A stretch of DNA of 64,000 nucleotides from Patellaria atrata CBS 101060 (Eukaryota; Ascomycota; Dothideomycetes; Patellariales; Patellariaceae), in contig MU006121.1 in assembly GCA_010093705.1 (NCBI GenBank), positions 102,120 through 166,119 of the forward strand, written 5' to 3'. The notes beneath the pieces were generated by a model. It searched no databases. It was not told where the DNA came from and saw nothing but the letters and a program-made list of their open reading frames with translations. Positions within the stretch are counted from its first letter, which is position 1, and every line of letters begins with the position of its first letter. The position numbers were made by a program, and so were the translations under genes. Below are positions 21,582 through 32,885 of this stretch, one piece after another.

Positions 21582-23900
21582 TTAATTCACACTACCTATC
21601 AGTTCTTTTACCCAACCCGGTAATATGGGTTTGCTATCCCAACCCGCCCTCCACTTCTGCTTCCATCCTTCTACGCAATCGGGAAGAGCAAACACGGCGG
21701 TGACAAGCCACGTTGTTGTACCCGCCTCGACATCTTTGTATAGAACTGGCAGTACCGATCTCGCTTCGACCAAATTACTATTCGCGTCTACCAACGAAAT
21801 TCCCCCGGGTCGCTTTCCGGGAAGCAGTTCGAAGATACCAACCGCACCAGAGCGGGATGCAACGAAGGCCGAATTCTCTGTCTGTCTGCACCCTTCTACC
21901 GCTTCGGGATCGAACACGGATTCCTCGAGCATGCGACCAGTCTTACTGTAGCAACCATAAACCGCCCATGCGCCCTCTGCTGTCTTCAGAGCTCGGCCTG
22001 CGGTAAGTCGATGAATGCGCAAGTGCCAGCAGTCACTAGCTTCCGTCGGTGGCACTAGCCAGGTTTTAACGTCGACGTCAGGCCAAGGTTTCATACTGCT
22101 GACGAGCACAGGGACGCCTTCCAGCGTCTCGATATCACTGTCACCGTCGAGGGCGCGACGCATCTTCCATATCTCGCCGTCGTCGTCGGAGAGCGCGAGC
22201 GAGGACTCGGGCACAAACTGTTCCAGCGTATAAGAACCGGTAGGGACCGAGTACGCGAAGGCAGAGGAATAGGAAAATTTGCCATATTTAGCTTGCGTCG
22301 CCTTGAGAGGGTAATGGCAGCTTTGGCCGGAGGAAAGGAGGAATGTGTGTCCACCGCCAGCGCCACGGCACATGATGTGGCGTGGATGTGGTAATGGACG
22401 GATTATGGGCAGGTGGAAGAGAGGATAAGGCTCCTCGTCTACCGTCCAGAAGGGGTGTGTGGGTGGTAGAGCTAGCGGAGCAAAGGCGAGCATACTCCAG
22501 TACGGTGAACCAGGGGAGTTGTAATTTTCCGCAAGGTAGGTATTTGGGTATGTGTATCCAATAGAGAGCATACCATTTGAATGGAAAATATCGGGATGCT
22601 TGCTCCACCACCTCAAATTACGCAACCAGATACCCTTAACAACGCCCCAGCTGAGGGGTTCGGGTAGCTCGAGATCTGCAAATGCCACAGCAGCCCAAAA
22701 TCCAACCATGGCGAAGCGATACGTTAAGCTCCGACCGAATGTTATTGCACGACCCTCGGGATCCCAATAATGCACGAAATCTAGAGCGTACTTTTTGGCA
22801 CGGTCTCTATATTCCGACGCTTGTTCAGGGTCGGAATCCGCCGCGAGTGTTGCATAGAGAAGTTGCAAATACTGGATTGCAAAGGAACCGGAATAATAGT
22901 CCATCTGGCGGTAGCCTTCAGGGCCATCGTTTGACCACCCATCGCCGCGGTAGAAGGTATTTAGTTGTTTGATATCGGCATTTAGACGATCTTGTGAGAA
23001 GGCGGCTCCCTGTTTCTTTAGTCCGAGATTGGCGAATACACGGAACCATAGCCTGAAATATTAGCAATAAGTGAGTAGACGGGATAAGATTAGAATTGCA
23101 ATGATGATTTCGTCAGGAAGGCAATTCACGGCTGAACGAGGAATATGAAGCATAAGCATATATGAGGAAAAATGTGTAAGATCAAATCACCAATATTGAT
23201 TCGCAAGACAGTAAATTCTGTTGATTTTGAGGTCTGAAGTACGACAGACAAATCTCTGGTGACGGTGTACATGACTCTTAGACGAAAGTCTAAGTGTCTC
23301 TAGCTTTCTTTCAATCATGGCGACTCAAGTGAGAACGATTAGATATGGGGGGAACATGAAGTGAAATGTGTATGATAGATATTACGTCAAGACACGTAGT
23401 TGCACTTACCAGTTAGTGTTGGGCATCTCTTTATCGTTCATACTCCCGAGCCACGTCTCTATGTTATCTTTCTGTTTCTGTGTCAAAGGGTCCCAGAACT
23501 CATGGCCTGCTATAGCGAGCGTGTATCCGATTGGACATGCTTCTACCATCCTTTGATCGATATCTTCCATGTAGCCCCAGAATTCCGGACTTTCAGGATC
23601 AGTGCCGTTGACCAAGCCATTAACAAATCTCTGAGTGCCGGAATACTTGCTTCCTCCAGCAAGTAGAGGCGCGAGACCCCAGAGAGGACGAGCATATCCT
23701 TCAACCTGGGCTGCAGTTTCATCGAACCTAGTACCTGTACCGGAGACCTTCACAAGAGCTCCTCCGGAGGAAGTACCGCCGGCGAGGGGATCGAGTAATG
23801 AGGCGACTGCATCAACAACATTATCACGGGTCCGTAGAGGATTTTTGCAGAAAGGATGGAGTGGAAATGGGCGGTTAGCGCTCGCAGCCGCTGCTGTCAT
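21582..23900 (-). CDS. DUF2264-family protein, probable glycoside hydrolase
   Basis: Exon 1 is 23900-23410 and exon 2 is 23052-21582 on the minus strand. Removing a long 357-bp intron (GTAAGT...ATTTCAG) gives 653 aa and rebuilds the family motif [15 protein letters not shown] exactly at the junction. Exon 1 carries [16 protein letters not shown]; exon 2 carries [33 protein letters not shown] and [15 protein letters not shown], all typical of DUF2264 (PF10022). From memory, this family has been connected with GH154 glucuronidases; the substrate here is unproven. There is no signal peptide, so an intracellular enzyme acting on imported oligosaccharide is likely. It is divergently arranged with an MFS sugar-type porter. 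Confidence 0.85.
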
Positions 23901-25878
23901 GGCTTGTTTTTTTTTTTTTATATAGCCGTACTGGTTGTCCAGAAAGGCAGAACTGGGATTAAAAAATAATAATTAAGGGACTAAAATCCAGAAGCAAGGC
24001 CGTCAACAATTCCCTTTTCACTTTGTTCGTTTTGTCGTTGGAGCAGGACCAAAGAACAGTCCCATGAAAGCTTCCACGACTAGAAAACGATCTTCTTTAA
24101 GCACTTTCGGAAGACAAGACGGAACTTTTCTTTTGGTTTGATAGGTAATGCGGCACCGTTACAAGAATTTGAATCTGGATAGTAGTAGGATTGCTTAAGT
24201 CTGTAGTTGTGGGATGTTCCACTTTGGAAAGATGGTGGTGAAGTCAACACCGACTCACAGACCGAGAGGGGAAATTCTGGAACCTTTCGCGCCGTTCTTC
24301 TGGAAGGTTTGTTGAATTCAGGCGTGAATTGATCTCCATAGTGACTTTGGGCATGGCACCCCGTTGGTCGTTTCCGGGTAAATGCATGATTGACGGAGGA
24401 ATTTATGGGCCTGCAGGCTACTTGTGGGTGTACTGGTAGAAATCGTAGAACTAGAGTAGATCCATCGTCGCCACGCCTTCGCTAAGGTGCAACTATATGA
24501 ATGTAATAATGACAATAGGAGCATCAGAGCTTCTAGAAAACGGTGGCAAAGGAAAAGGACACATGACTGAGGTGCAAGTTGAACCAGATAAAGAAAAGTC
24601 CAGAGTAGTACGCGTGAATCATGCAACACTGCAGTTGATTAGACTTGACGGGTAGCGTAGGAGAGATATGACAGGAGAGATTCGAATTCATGGAATATAA
24701 AGTCCAGCGAATATACTTTTAAGTTTGTTCTTTTCCAGCCTCTTCAACTCCTTCATACCTTAGTTTTGTGGAGAGGAGGTCCAAAGGGTCCTTGGTCGTA
24801 GAATTTCTTCCCCAGAATTTCTGTTGATAAGGTGGCTTGCGGGATTGCGGCACTTTGGCCCACAATGGTTTAGCACTCAACACTAAAACTAGCTATAAAC
24901 AGAACAAGTTAGATTGTAAAACAGTAACTGATGATTATTAAGAATGGAACGTACAGTACAATAGCCTTTCGTATTTGTTACTATAGTTCTACTCTACCTG
25001 GTTCTAGTTCTATTGTATACATGGTTCGTACTGGTTAGATCTAGTATCCAGATATCGCTGCAGCACATTACAGTAGTGACGAGTCGGGCACTGTACAGTA
25101 CAAGTAGATATACAAGTACTGTACAGATAGTTCTAATCGACGGTTAAAAGCAAGGGTAAAATATGCCACCACCACGAGAGCCGAAGACCTCATCAGAGTT
25201 AGAAAGGTCTACAAGCAAAGAAGCAGCCGGTAAACCGATCATAATCTGAGCATCTTTCTTTCCCCCTCACTACTCTGTACTACTTTTACTGCTGTAAGAG
25301 TTGGATTTACTACTGTACATATCAAAGTGTTGGAGAGTAATTGGAAAGAGATCAGCCTCTCTGCCGTCTCTCACAAATCAAAACCCAGTCACCCCTCAAA
25401 CCACACCCCCCCGGCCTCCTTGTAGAAGTGGTAGTAGCCGGCACTCAGAGGCAAATAAAGGTGATGAACACCATGATCACCCATGAAGAGCATGGAAGAC
25501 TTTCCATCAAGAGTTAAACCTCATCGAGATACTTTAGATTGCCGTTGTCCACTTACCGACTTGGCATGTCAAGGTTCGCTATTTTCCCACAAATGACATG
25601 CATCTATCCGTCTGCAAACTGACTAGAAATCAACATGCTGCCCAGTACATATCTGTTCCACCGGGTCGCTGGAAAGTGGAAACCGTCTTGATAAACATGA
25701 TAAACTGACCACCTCCCAGAGGCCCTGGTTGATAGTTATATTCTGTCTTTTGCTAGAGTCAACCAGTGTACGGTACAGCAGACCAGCTGTCTTTCATTAA
25801 TTTGCCCCCAACTTGTTCGACTCCTTCACCTTTCCATTCCACGTTGCTGCTACCTCCATCGAGGAACTAGCTGTCAAG
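23901..25878. other. 2-kb divergent intergenic region
   Basis: This separates the DUF2264 gene (-) and the MFS gene (+). It contains a 12-T run near 23908 and several copies of GTACNGTAC: 24951-24959, 25093-25101, 25116-25124 and 25768-25776. The short open frames lack family features. Confidence 0.45.
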
Positions 25879-27836
25879 ATGCCTGCTGGAGCTGGAGCGA
25901 GATTCCTCCAGAGAATTGTTAAAAATGATGCCATGAAAAGTGATCCTCCAGAGATCTATGGATGGAGGTCTTTTGCGATAGCATGTTCAGCATGCTTCGG
26001 TGGTATGCTCTTCGGTATGGATGTCGGTATCATCGGCGGTGTGCTGATTCTGCCTGCCTTCAAGCAGTGAGTACCCTCCAACGATTCTTTTCCAACATAG
26101 TATATCACGCAATCGCCTGATAGTAAGGCCGTCTGACCTTCATGGTGAATGACACGCGTGGACAACCATACTGGGCTAGAGATCTTATGGTACACTGTAT
26201 GCTCACAAGTGATCAGGGATTATGGACTTCAAGGCTTGAATGACACTGCTCTGGCCGATCTCCAGGCAAATATCGTCTCAACTCTGCAAGCTGGATGTTT
26301 TGTCGGAGCACTCTTCGCGTCTTGGGTTGCAGACAAGATAGGCCGCCGCATGTGCCTGATCTATGCCGCTCTTATCACTTGTATAGGATGTATCTTCCAA
26401 GCCGCTGGTGAGGGTGAAATCGCCGTCATGTACATTGGCCGGTAAGTAATAGACATCCGGAAATCACTCTAACCGAGCTTATTTGATATATCAAGCTTGA
26501 TTGCCGGTCTTGGTGTCGGTGCTGCGTCTATGGTCGTACCCCTTTACGTCTCTGAGAATGCTCCTCGTGCCATTCGCGGCGGATTGACTGGGCTTTACCA
26601 GCTATTCATCGCGACTGGAGTCATGCTTGCCTTCTGGATCAACTACGGTAGTCTTCGTCATCTCAATGGCAATGCTACTTACAGTAAGCGGATTCGCAAT
26701 GAGTGCCACTTGTAATATCAAGGCTAACCAAGTGACAGTCGTACCCTTAGCTTGCCAGGCCATCCCCGCTGTGTGCCTTCTTGTCGGTATGTACTTCTGC
26801 AACGAGTCGCCCCGTTGGCTCGCGAAAGCAGATCGATGGGAGGATGCCACTCGCGAATTGGCTAAAGTTCGTCATCTCCCACCAACTCACCCTTACATTA
26901 AGGATGAAATCTCCGAGATCAACGCACAGCTGGAGCATGAGCGCATGTTGATCGGTGGCGCCAGTGTCATGGACCTGCAAAGGGAGATGTGGAAAATTCC
27001 CGGGAACCGAAAGAGAGCTATCATCTCTATTACTTTGATGATTTGTCAACAGATGACGGGAACCAATGCGAGTAAGTAGAATCCTAAGCTTGGGTGATAC
27101 CCATGGGATATTACTGATCAGGAGGTTAGTCAACTATTACGCTCCGCTGATCTTCCAACAACTCGGTATCGCTAAGGCTGATACGGGCCTTTTCGCCACC
27201 GGCCTGTATGGAGTCGTCAAAATGATTACTTGCGCAGGATTTCTACTCTTCGCCGCTGATAGTTTGGGAAGACGACGATCACTTCTCTGGACCAGCATCG
27301 CCCAGGGTTGCTCCATGTTCTATGTCGGCTTGTACGTGCGAATTCAACCTCCAGTAGCTGGGCAAGCTGTCCCTCCGGCGGGATACTTCGCCCTCGTCTG
27401 CATCTTCCTCTTCGCTGGTTTCTTTCAGTTCGGCTGGGGCCCTGTCTGCTGGATCTACGTTTCCGAAATCCCAACTGCACGTCTTCGATCTCAAAATGTC
27501 GCTCTTGCCGCGGCTACGCAGTGGCTATTCAACTTTGTTGTCGCCCGCGCGACACCAAACATGCTTAAGACGGTCGGAAAGGCTGGATACGGCGCATTCC
27601 TGATCTACGGCTCATTCTGTTTCTCCATGTTTATCTTCGTATGGTTCTTTATTCCTGAGACCAAAGGTCTTTCCCTCGAGAAGATGGATGACCTCTTCGG
27701 TGTTACGGAGCTCGTCAAGAAGGTCGAGGAAGAAGAAGGCATTTCCACCCCTACCCGTGAGATCTCCATCGACGGTAAGGCTATTTCAAGCCACGTTGAG
27801 ACTGCGCCAGTTGCGGAAAAGGATATCAAGCAATAG
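25879..27836 (+). CDS. MFS sugar porter (quinate permease-like)
   Basis: Five exons give 546 aa: 25879-26066, 26217-26441, 26496-26683, 26739-27071 and 27130-27836. All phases agree and each junction restores a known motif. Signatures of the sugar-porter family are present: [16 protein letters not shown] in helix 1, ADKIGRR between helices 2 and 3, [25 protein letters not shown] in the central loop, and [15 protein letters not shown] after helix 12. The start is the first ATG giving the typical [21 protein letters not shown]-terminus. Proton-coupled uptake of a sugar or quinate at the plasma membrane is expected. The divergent DUF2264 neighbour suggests a substrate released from a glycoside. 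Confidence 0.92.
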
Positions 27837-28273
27837 GATATCTCAGTATAAAGCATAAACCACCCATTCTGGCGATAGAAAGGAGTGGATAGTCTAATAA
27901 TACTGTAGTTTTTGTTAATGCAAACGTTCAACAACTTGCTCCCTGATGTGTGACCGTCAATCTGCAGCCCGTATTTCCTGACCATCTTACTCTTGTGTCT
28001 ATATCGCCGGCTGAAAGCGAACCGGCCCGACCTTTCAGGTGCTGTATTCTGTTTCTGTGTACAGAGTATTATTTATATGCTTTTGGACGAAGGTACGTTT
28101 TTATGTCCTTCAGACTTAATCCATGGCATCCGCGGAACGACTTCGGCGATGACGAAAAGCTTGAATCCTTGATATCCGAGGTCTGACAATATTTCGAGCT
28201 TGGAACTACTGCACTGCTTTGGTACGAACTTCGACAGTAACATGTTCGTCGAGTTCTATTACTTACCTCCCTA
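27837..28273. other. intergenic
   Basis: This is 3' flank of the MFS gene and promoter of the mitochondrial carrier gene. No gene or repeat was recognised. Confidence 0.4.
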
Positions 28274-29363
28274 ATGTCTTCAAACTCTGGTGACGATGTG
28301 AGTCTGGCATGTATTCAGTTGAGCTTACCAGCTGTAAAAGTATTTTAACTACATCACCTAGGCCCTCAACAACACTCCCCCTTTAGTATCACTCCTTGCG
28401 GGAGCTATTGCCGGAGGTATAGAAGCAGGGTCAACAGTCTGTATCACACATGAATAGCATAGGAAGAATATTTAATTGAAATCTCCAGTACCCCTTCGAA
28501 TTCGCTAAAACCCGTGTTCAACTACGTCAGGAATTCGGCGTACCAACCCCCAGGACCCCGTTTGCGGTTATCCCCCAAGTGATTCGAGATGAAGGTCTAC
28601 GTGCCATCTATAGAGGCTGTCCCCCACTAGTGATAGTATGCAACTTTGGACTAATATTTTCCATTCCGAACACTGTTAATCAAAAAGTCACTAGGGCTCC
28701 CTCGCCAAAGATGGCATTCGTTTTCTCTCTTTCGATACTATCAAACAGTCCTTCTCTGATCCGGAGACTGGCACGCTCTCACCGTTGCGCAACCTTCTGG
28801 CTGGTATGTCAGCCGGCGTCGTAGCCTCCATATGTGCCGTGACACCAACCGAACGCATCAAAACCGCACTCATTGACGACGCCAGACACGCTCGCCGGTT
28901 CCGCTCCTCATGGCACGCTATCCGGCTCATATACGCTGAGGACGGCTTTTTGGGCCTCTACCGTGGATTCGCAGGTACAACGCTGAAACAGGCATCCGCG
29001 ACCGCCTTCCGGATGGGGACGTACAACATCTTGAAAGACTTTGAGCGCACACGGGATATCGAACAGTCCACTGCAGTTAATTTCGTTAATGGAAGCGTGG
29101 CCGGCATCGTGACGACATATGCCACGCAGCCCTTTGATTGCCTAAAAACACGCAGCCAGAGTGCCTCGAGAACGACGACGGTGGAAGCGTTCAAGAGTAT
29201 TTTGGCAGATTATGGGATTAAAGGGTTCTGGAAAGGGACGACGATGCGGCTGAGTAGGACGGTGTTTTCCGGGGGTATCCTTTTCATATGCTATGAACAG
29301 AGCGTGAAGATTTTGAACCCGTTGTTCGGTGTTGTCAAAGGAAAAGTCTTTGAGGAGACATAA
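28274..29363 (+). CDS. mitochondrial tricarboxylate (citrate) carrier
   Basis: Four exons give 304 aa: 28274-28297, 28362-28436, 28489-28635 and 28695-29363, all in phase 0 with GT-AG borders. Three tandem mitochondrial-carrier repeats are visible, each with the P-x-[DE]-x-x-[KR] signature: YPFEFAKTRVQLR, TPTERIKTALIDD and QPFDCLKTRSQS. The segments LAGAIAGGIEAGST, IYRGCPPLVIGSLAKDGIRF and LYRGFAGTTLKQ closely follow Ctp1-type citrate transporters of the inner membrane. It would exchange citrate for malate, feeding cytosolic acetyl-CoA. Length is normal for the family (about 300 aa). I see no sign of damage. Confidence 0.9.
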
Positions 29364-29495
29364 GTTGGGCGAAATGCGAAACTATGGGATAACAATAGCA
29401 CCATCGTGGTTGCACTAGTAGCAACCACCTTCTGGATACCTTAGATCGTAGCTTCATCTCTCGGTCGTACCTTCAACTACGACGAGCAGAGCACG

Positions 29496-30392
29496 CTAAC
29501 CTTTACTCTTCATCTGTTGATTTACCAATGTGATCTGGCTCCCCAACTCGGCAATCGTATTCCTTCTGCCAAGTGCGTCTGAGCCGTCCTGAACTTCTGA
29601 GGATCCATCATTGTCAGTCTTCTCCCTCGGCACAGCATCTTCCCCTTCTAGAATGGTGATTTCATCGTCATCCTTTGCCTCAGTTTTAAGGTGACCGACA
29701 ATGCCACACGTTCTGCCGAATAGGAAGGTAATCGTTGTTTCTATGTCCTCCTTCAGTCCGCTTTGAAGTAACACTTTGCACCCCGGTTTCTCCATGTCTT
29801 TGCACCCCTCTATCCCGTACGCGACGATGCTAGCTTCCCACATATTGCGGGTCTTGGGCATGGAGGCGTTAGAATCGATGCGGGCTTTTGCAAAGAGCCC
29901 TTTTGGGGATGAAGGTAGTGCAACTGTTACGCTCCGGCCGGCAACTACGAGATCGATGCTCTGCCCGGGCTGACAGTGCCAGATCAGATTCGCGTTCGCG
30001 AGGATCTGGTCCCGATAGAAGGAGAGCTTGAGCATGTGGCCGGGGATGGAAGACTCGAAAGTTGTGTACATGCGTGCGGCCTGGCAAATAAGGCGGTGTG
30101 GAAATGTATCGCCTCGGTGATAGGAGATATGTATCGTAGAGTGTTATGTTGGTGTTACCCAGCGGAGTTGCTGACACTGGCCGTCCTGCACAGGATCATG
30201 TTCCCGGACTGTAAAATAATTACACGGTACAGGTCCAGTGGAATCTGATATAGGTCCAGCAGAGAAGGTCTGGGGATGGACGCCGCCAGGTAGTAGTCGA
30301 GTCCAGTTGTTGGGGGTGAGGTAAGGTATGTAGATGGTAAGATGGTTGTCCTTTCTTGTGGGTGCTGGTATTGTGAAGGACGAATGGCGCAT
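29496..30392 (-). CDS. two-exon protein of unknown function
   Basis: Exon 1 is 30392-30159 and exon 2 is 30080-29496 on the minus strand. A 78-bp intron (donor GTAACA, acceptor TTTGCCAG) removes a TAA that otherwise splits one continuous frame, giving 272 aa. The N-terminal part has HLTIYIPYLTPNNWTRLLPG; exon 2 begins AARMYTTFESSIPGHMLKL and continues with alternating hydrophobic strands (IDLVVAGRSVTVALPS, TTITFLFGRTCGIVGHL). The last 60 residues are acidic and disordered. The ATG at 30392 is preferred; 30470 in the same frame does not clearly start with ATG. I do not recognise a family. There is no signal or membrane segment. Confidence 0.6.
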
Positions 30393-31246
30393 CTTGGCGA
30401 GTCCAAAATGTATCCGTACGGTACAATACTGTACTCGACAGAGCCTCAAGTCTTGTATCATAAAATTCACAAAGAAAATCCCTACCGCACTTTACAGATA
30501 CGGTAAGGTAGTAGATGTCGCGTGCCTACTTACCTTGAAGGGGTTCCGACACCATCAGCCCGGGCTCTTGATGTACGAACGTTTTTTGTTCCGTCTTGGA
30601 TACTGTAAGGCGTGCCTAGAAAGCTCAAAGCGAAGGTAAGGTAGAGACTTGGATGTTACCAAAGGAGAAAATACGCAGGGGATAGTCCGTAATTGTCGGG
30701 TTTGCTACATTAAGCCTGCCAGAGTCCAAGTTGGAAGCTGATGTGAGATGCAACTCGTGGTATTGGCAGCGCGCGTAATGCAACAAGAATCCAATGATAA
30801 CATGATCTACTATGTCTCTGGAATTCTGTTTGATCTACCCTTTGGGACGCTTAATCTGCCGTATACAATCGTGATGATGTTTTCCTCCTTTTATGAACCA
30901 TGAACTAACTGATCTGATACCTCCTGAGAAGAAACGCAAGCATCTATGAGTACACTAATTCTACCTAGGATGATAGATCCTGACTACCAGGAGATTGTCC
31001 TAGAAATGTATCGTGCTCTTCATCTGCTAGTATCTGGCTTTAATGTATGAGAGCCGCAAACACTGGCGCGCTATAGCATATGTACATCTCAAGGGTCAAG
31101 CTCGCCGAGTCACTTTCGCGGCACCAGAGATATCAGAGACGCAACCTTACACAAATAGTTATTTTTGTTTTTCGAATGCTCCGTAGTCCGAACATGCACT
31201 ACTGACTGTCGCAGGAGGTAGATTCAAAGATACTAAGGAGACCATA
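30393..31246. other. intergenic
   Basis: No gene is supportable. It carries GTACGGTAC at 30416-30424 and several AAGGTAAGGTA-like words near 30317, 30500 and 30634. Confidence 0.4.
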
Positions 31247-32440
31247 TCACGACTGCTCGCAACTTATCAGATCCAATGCCCATCGATGGACTGCATCACG
31301 AAGAGACTGGGAGACACCTTCCTCGTGCCAAAAGTGACCCGCACCAGGCACTTCTTGATATTCGAAAAGCGAACCGGATTCGCTACGCATTTTTTCGGCC
31401 CACGCACGTTGCTTCTTGACAGAGGAAAAGATATCCTGGTCGCCAAAGACAGCAAGGGTCCTATGAAAATTGGAGCTTTCGTAAGAATCATGAGGGGTTT
31501 TCCGTAGAAATGCGGTTGGAAATGAAAAGTGGATAATTACAGACACAGGCGGTTGTAGAGGCGCGATGATTAGATATGCTGTGGATGCCACGGGTATTGA
31601 GGATGAGTACGACGAGTCTAATGATAGCGTAGTATGCTCTTCACTTTTCCGGCGTGCGGATTTGAATCTACGTGATATGTCCAGACTACGCCTTAGACCG
31701 TCGTGACTACGTCTACGCACATCGACTGACGTTTCCTCCCCGCCTATTGTAACTGAATGGGAGTGAGCATGTCCTTTGTCATTTCTCCTTTCCTTACGTG
31801 AATGTGATCCCGCTGTAACATTTGCTTTTGACTCTTGTGTTGCTTGGCTAGCTAAACTTTTGGCTCGCAGTAAAACTTCTGACGCTGTCGTGCCTTCCTC
31901 ATGAGAGCGTAGCCTTTGGAGGATATCATTTGTTGGAGGAAGATGAGAGAGAACTAGTGAACCATACGAGTATCCACCAAGGATAACATTGATTTTTTGA
32001 GCTGAAGAGTGCGGAGGTAATGGATGAGGTGAAGTAGACGGAGAGACAGATGATGGTTGGAAATTGTCTAGGAAGTGTACAAAAAAGTTAATGAAAGTAA
32101 TATAATCCTCTAATTCCGGCCTTCCGCTCCAGCTGGTCCGACCTTTGGAGTTGCCTGCACCCCTAAAGTTGAATAGTCCAACGATAAAGCCTAGGGAGAG
32201 TAATTCTTTCGCAGTAAGCCCGACAACTGGATCGTCGTAGGATCCGCCAAGGGGTGCGTAGGGGTGGGCAATGATAGCCCCATGTTTGCTCGATATCTGA
32301 TCAGCGAGACTGATGTCTCCCAGTATTCCCGCCGTAGAGGTTCTCCGTGTAATTTTAGGAAGATAGATACGACAGTCGAGAGGTGTATCATCGAGAAGCG
32401 ACGGGATCACGAAGGTGTAATTTGGCTTCATAAACCCCAT
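31247..32440 (-). CDS. alpha/beta-hydrolase-fold protein
   Basis: This single exon of 397 aa starts at an ATG. The nucleophile elbow GGYSYGSLV places Ser158. LFNFRGAGNSKGRTSW precedes it as in dienelactone-hydrolase/prolyl-peptidase-like folds. Downstream AVFGDQDIF supplies a candidate acid and GAGHFWHEE the His, so a full triad is plausible. Between the nucleophile and the acid there is a long, basic, Ser-rich insertion (roughly residues 175-285) that looks disordered. An odd stretch after LQPPVSVI has intron-like ends (GTAATT...CATAG, 80 bp), but removing it breaks the frame, so I keep it as coding. There is no signal peptide; the substrate is unknown. Confidence 0.82.
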   Translation of the reverse strand: MGFMKPNYTFVIPSLLDDTPLDCRIYLPKITRRTSTAGILGDISLADQISSKHGAIIAHPYAPLGGSYDDPVVGLTAKELLSLGFIVGLFNFRGAGNSKGRTSWSGRPELEDYITFINFFVHFLDNFQPSSVSPSTSPHPLPPHSSAQKINVILGGYSYGSLVLSHLPPTNDILQRLRSHEEGTTASEVLLRAKSLASQATQESKANVTAGSHSRKERRNDKGHAHSHSVTIGGEETSVDVRRRSHDGLRRSLDISRRFKSARRKSEEHTTLSLDSSYSSSIPVASTAYLIIAPLQPPVSVIIHFSFPTAFLRKTPHDSYESSNFHRTLAVFGDQDIFSSVKKQRAWAEKMRSESGSLFEYQEVPGAGHFWHEEGVSQSLRDAVHRWALDLISCEQS

Positions 32441-32885
32441 GACCGATTGACGCGCTGAATTGAACTCTTGTGAATACCATTACTCTATTGCAATGGCGAC
32501 TTGCTCAGAAGTGATGTAAACGCAAAAGCATCGGGTGGTCGAGGTTTGTCTGTACCTTACCTTATTAGATATTGCCCTGCGATTAGGGATTGCTTTGTCA
32601 TCAAGAACTATACACTAACCACACATGGATAATCTTTTATTTCTGCACTTAGGATGAACTTAGGACGAGAGACACATGACAGATAGAACCAGAACGAATG
32701 TGAGTCCTATGTAAGGATTTTTTGATAATACGATAAGTCAACGCTCCTAAGTCAAGGTTGTATCATCCAATGGAAGCATCTGTCAACACTTGGAAGACAT
32801 TGTCTCGTCTATAAACGTCATTTCTTGTTGTATTAAATTACTATTTCAAAGGAATTAAATATCTACAGGTGGTAAAATGGTCGAG
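32441..32885. other. intergenic
   Basis: This lies between two minus-strand genes. A TACCTTACCTTATTAG word lies near 32550. Nothing else was recognised. Confidence 0.4.

Noticed and set aside
31459-31540. Intron in the alpha/beta hydrolase gene
   Set aside because: Removing the 80-bp GTAATT...CATAG segment breaks the downstream frame that carries the catalytic His.
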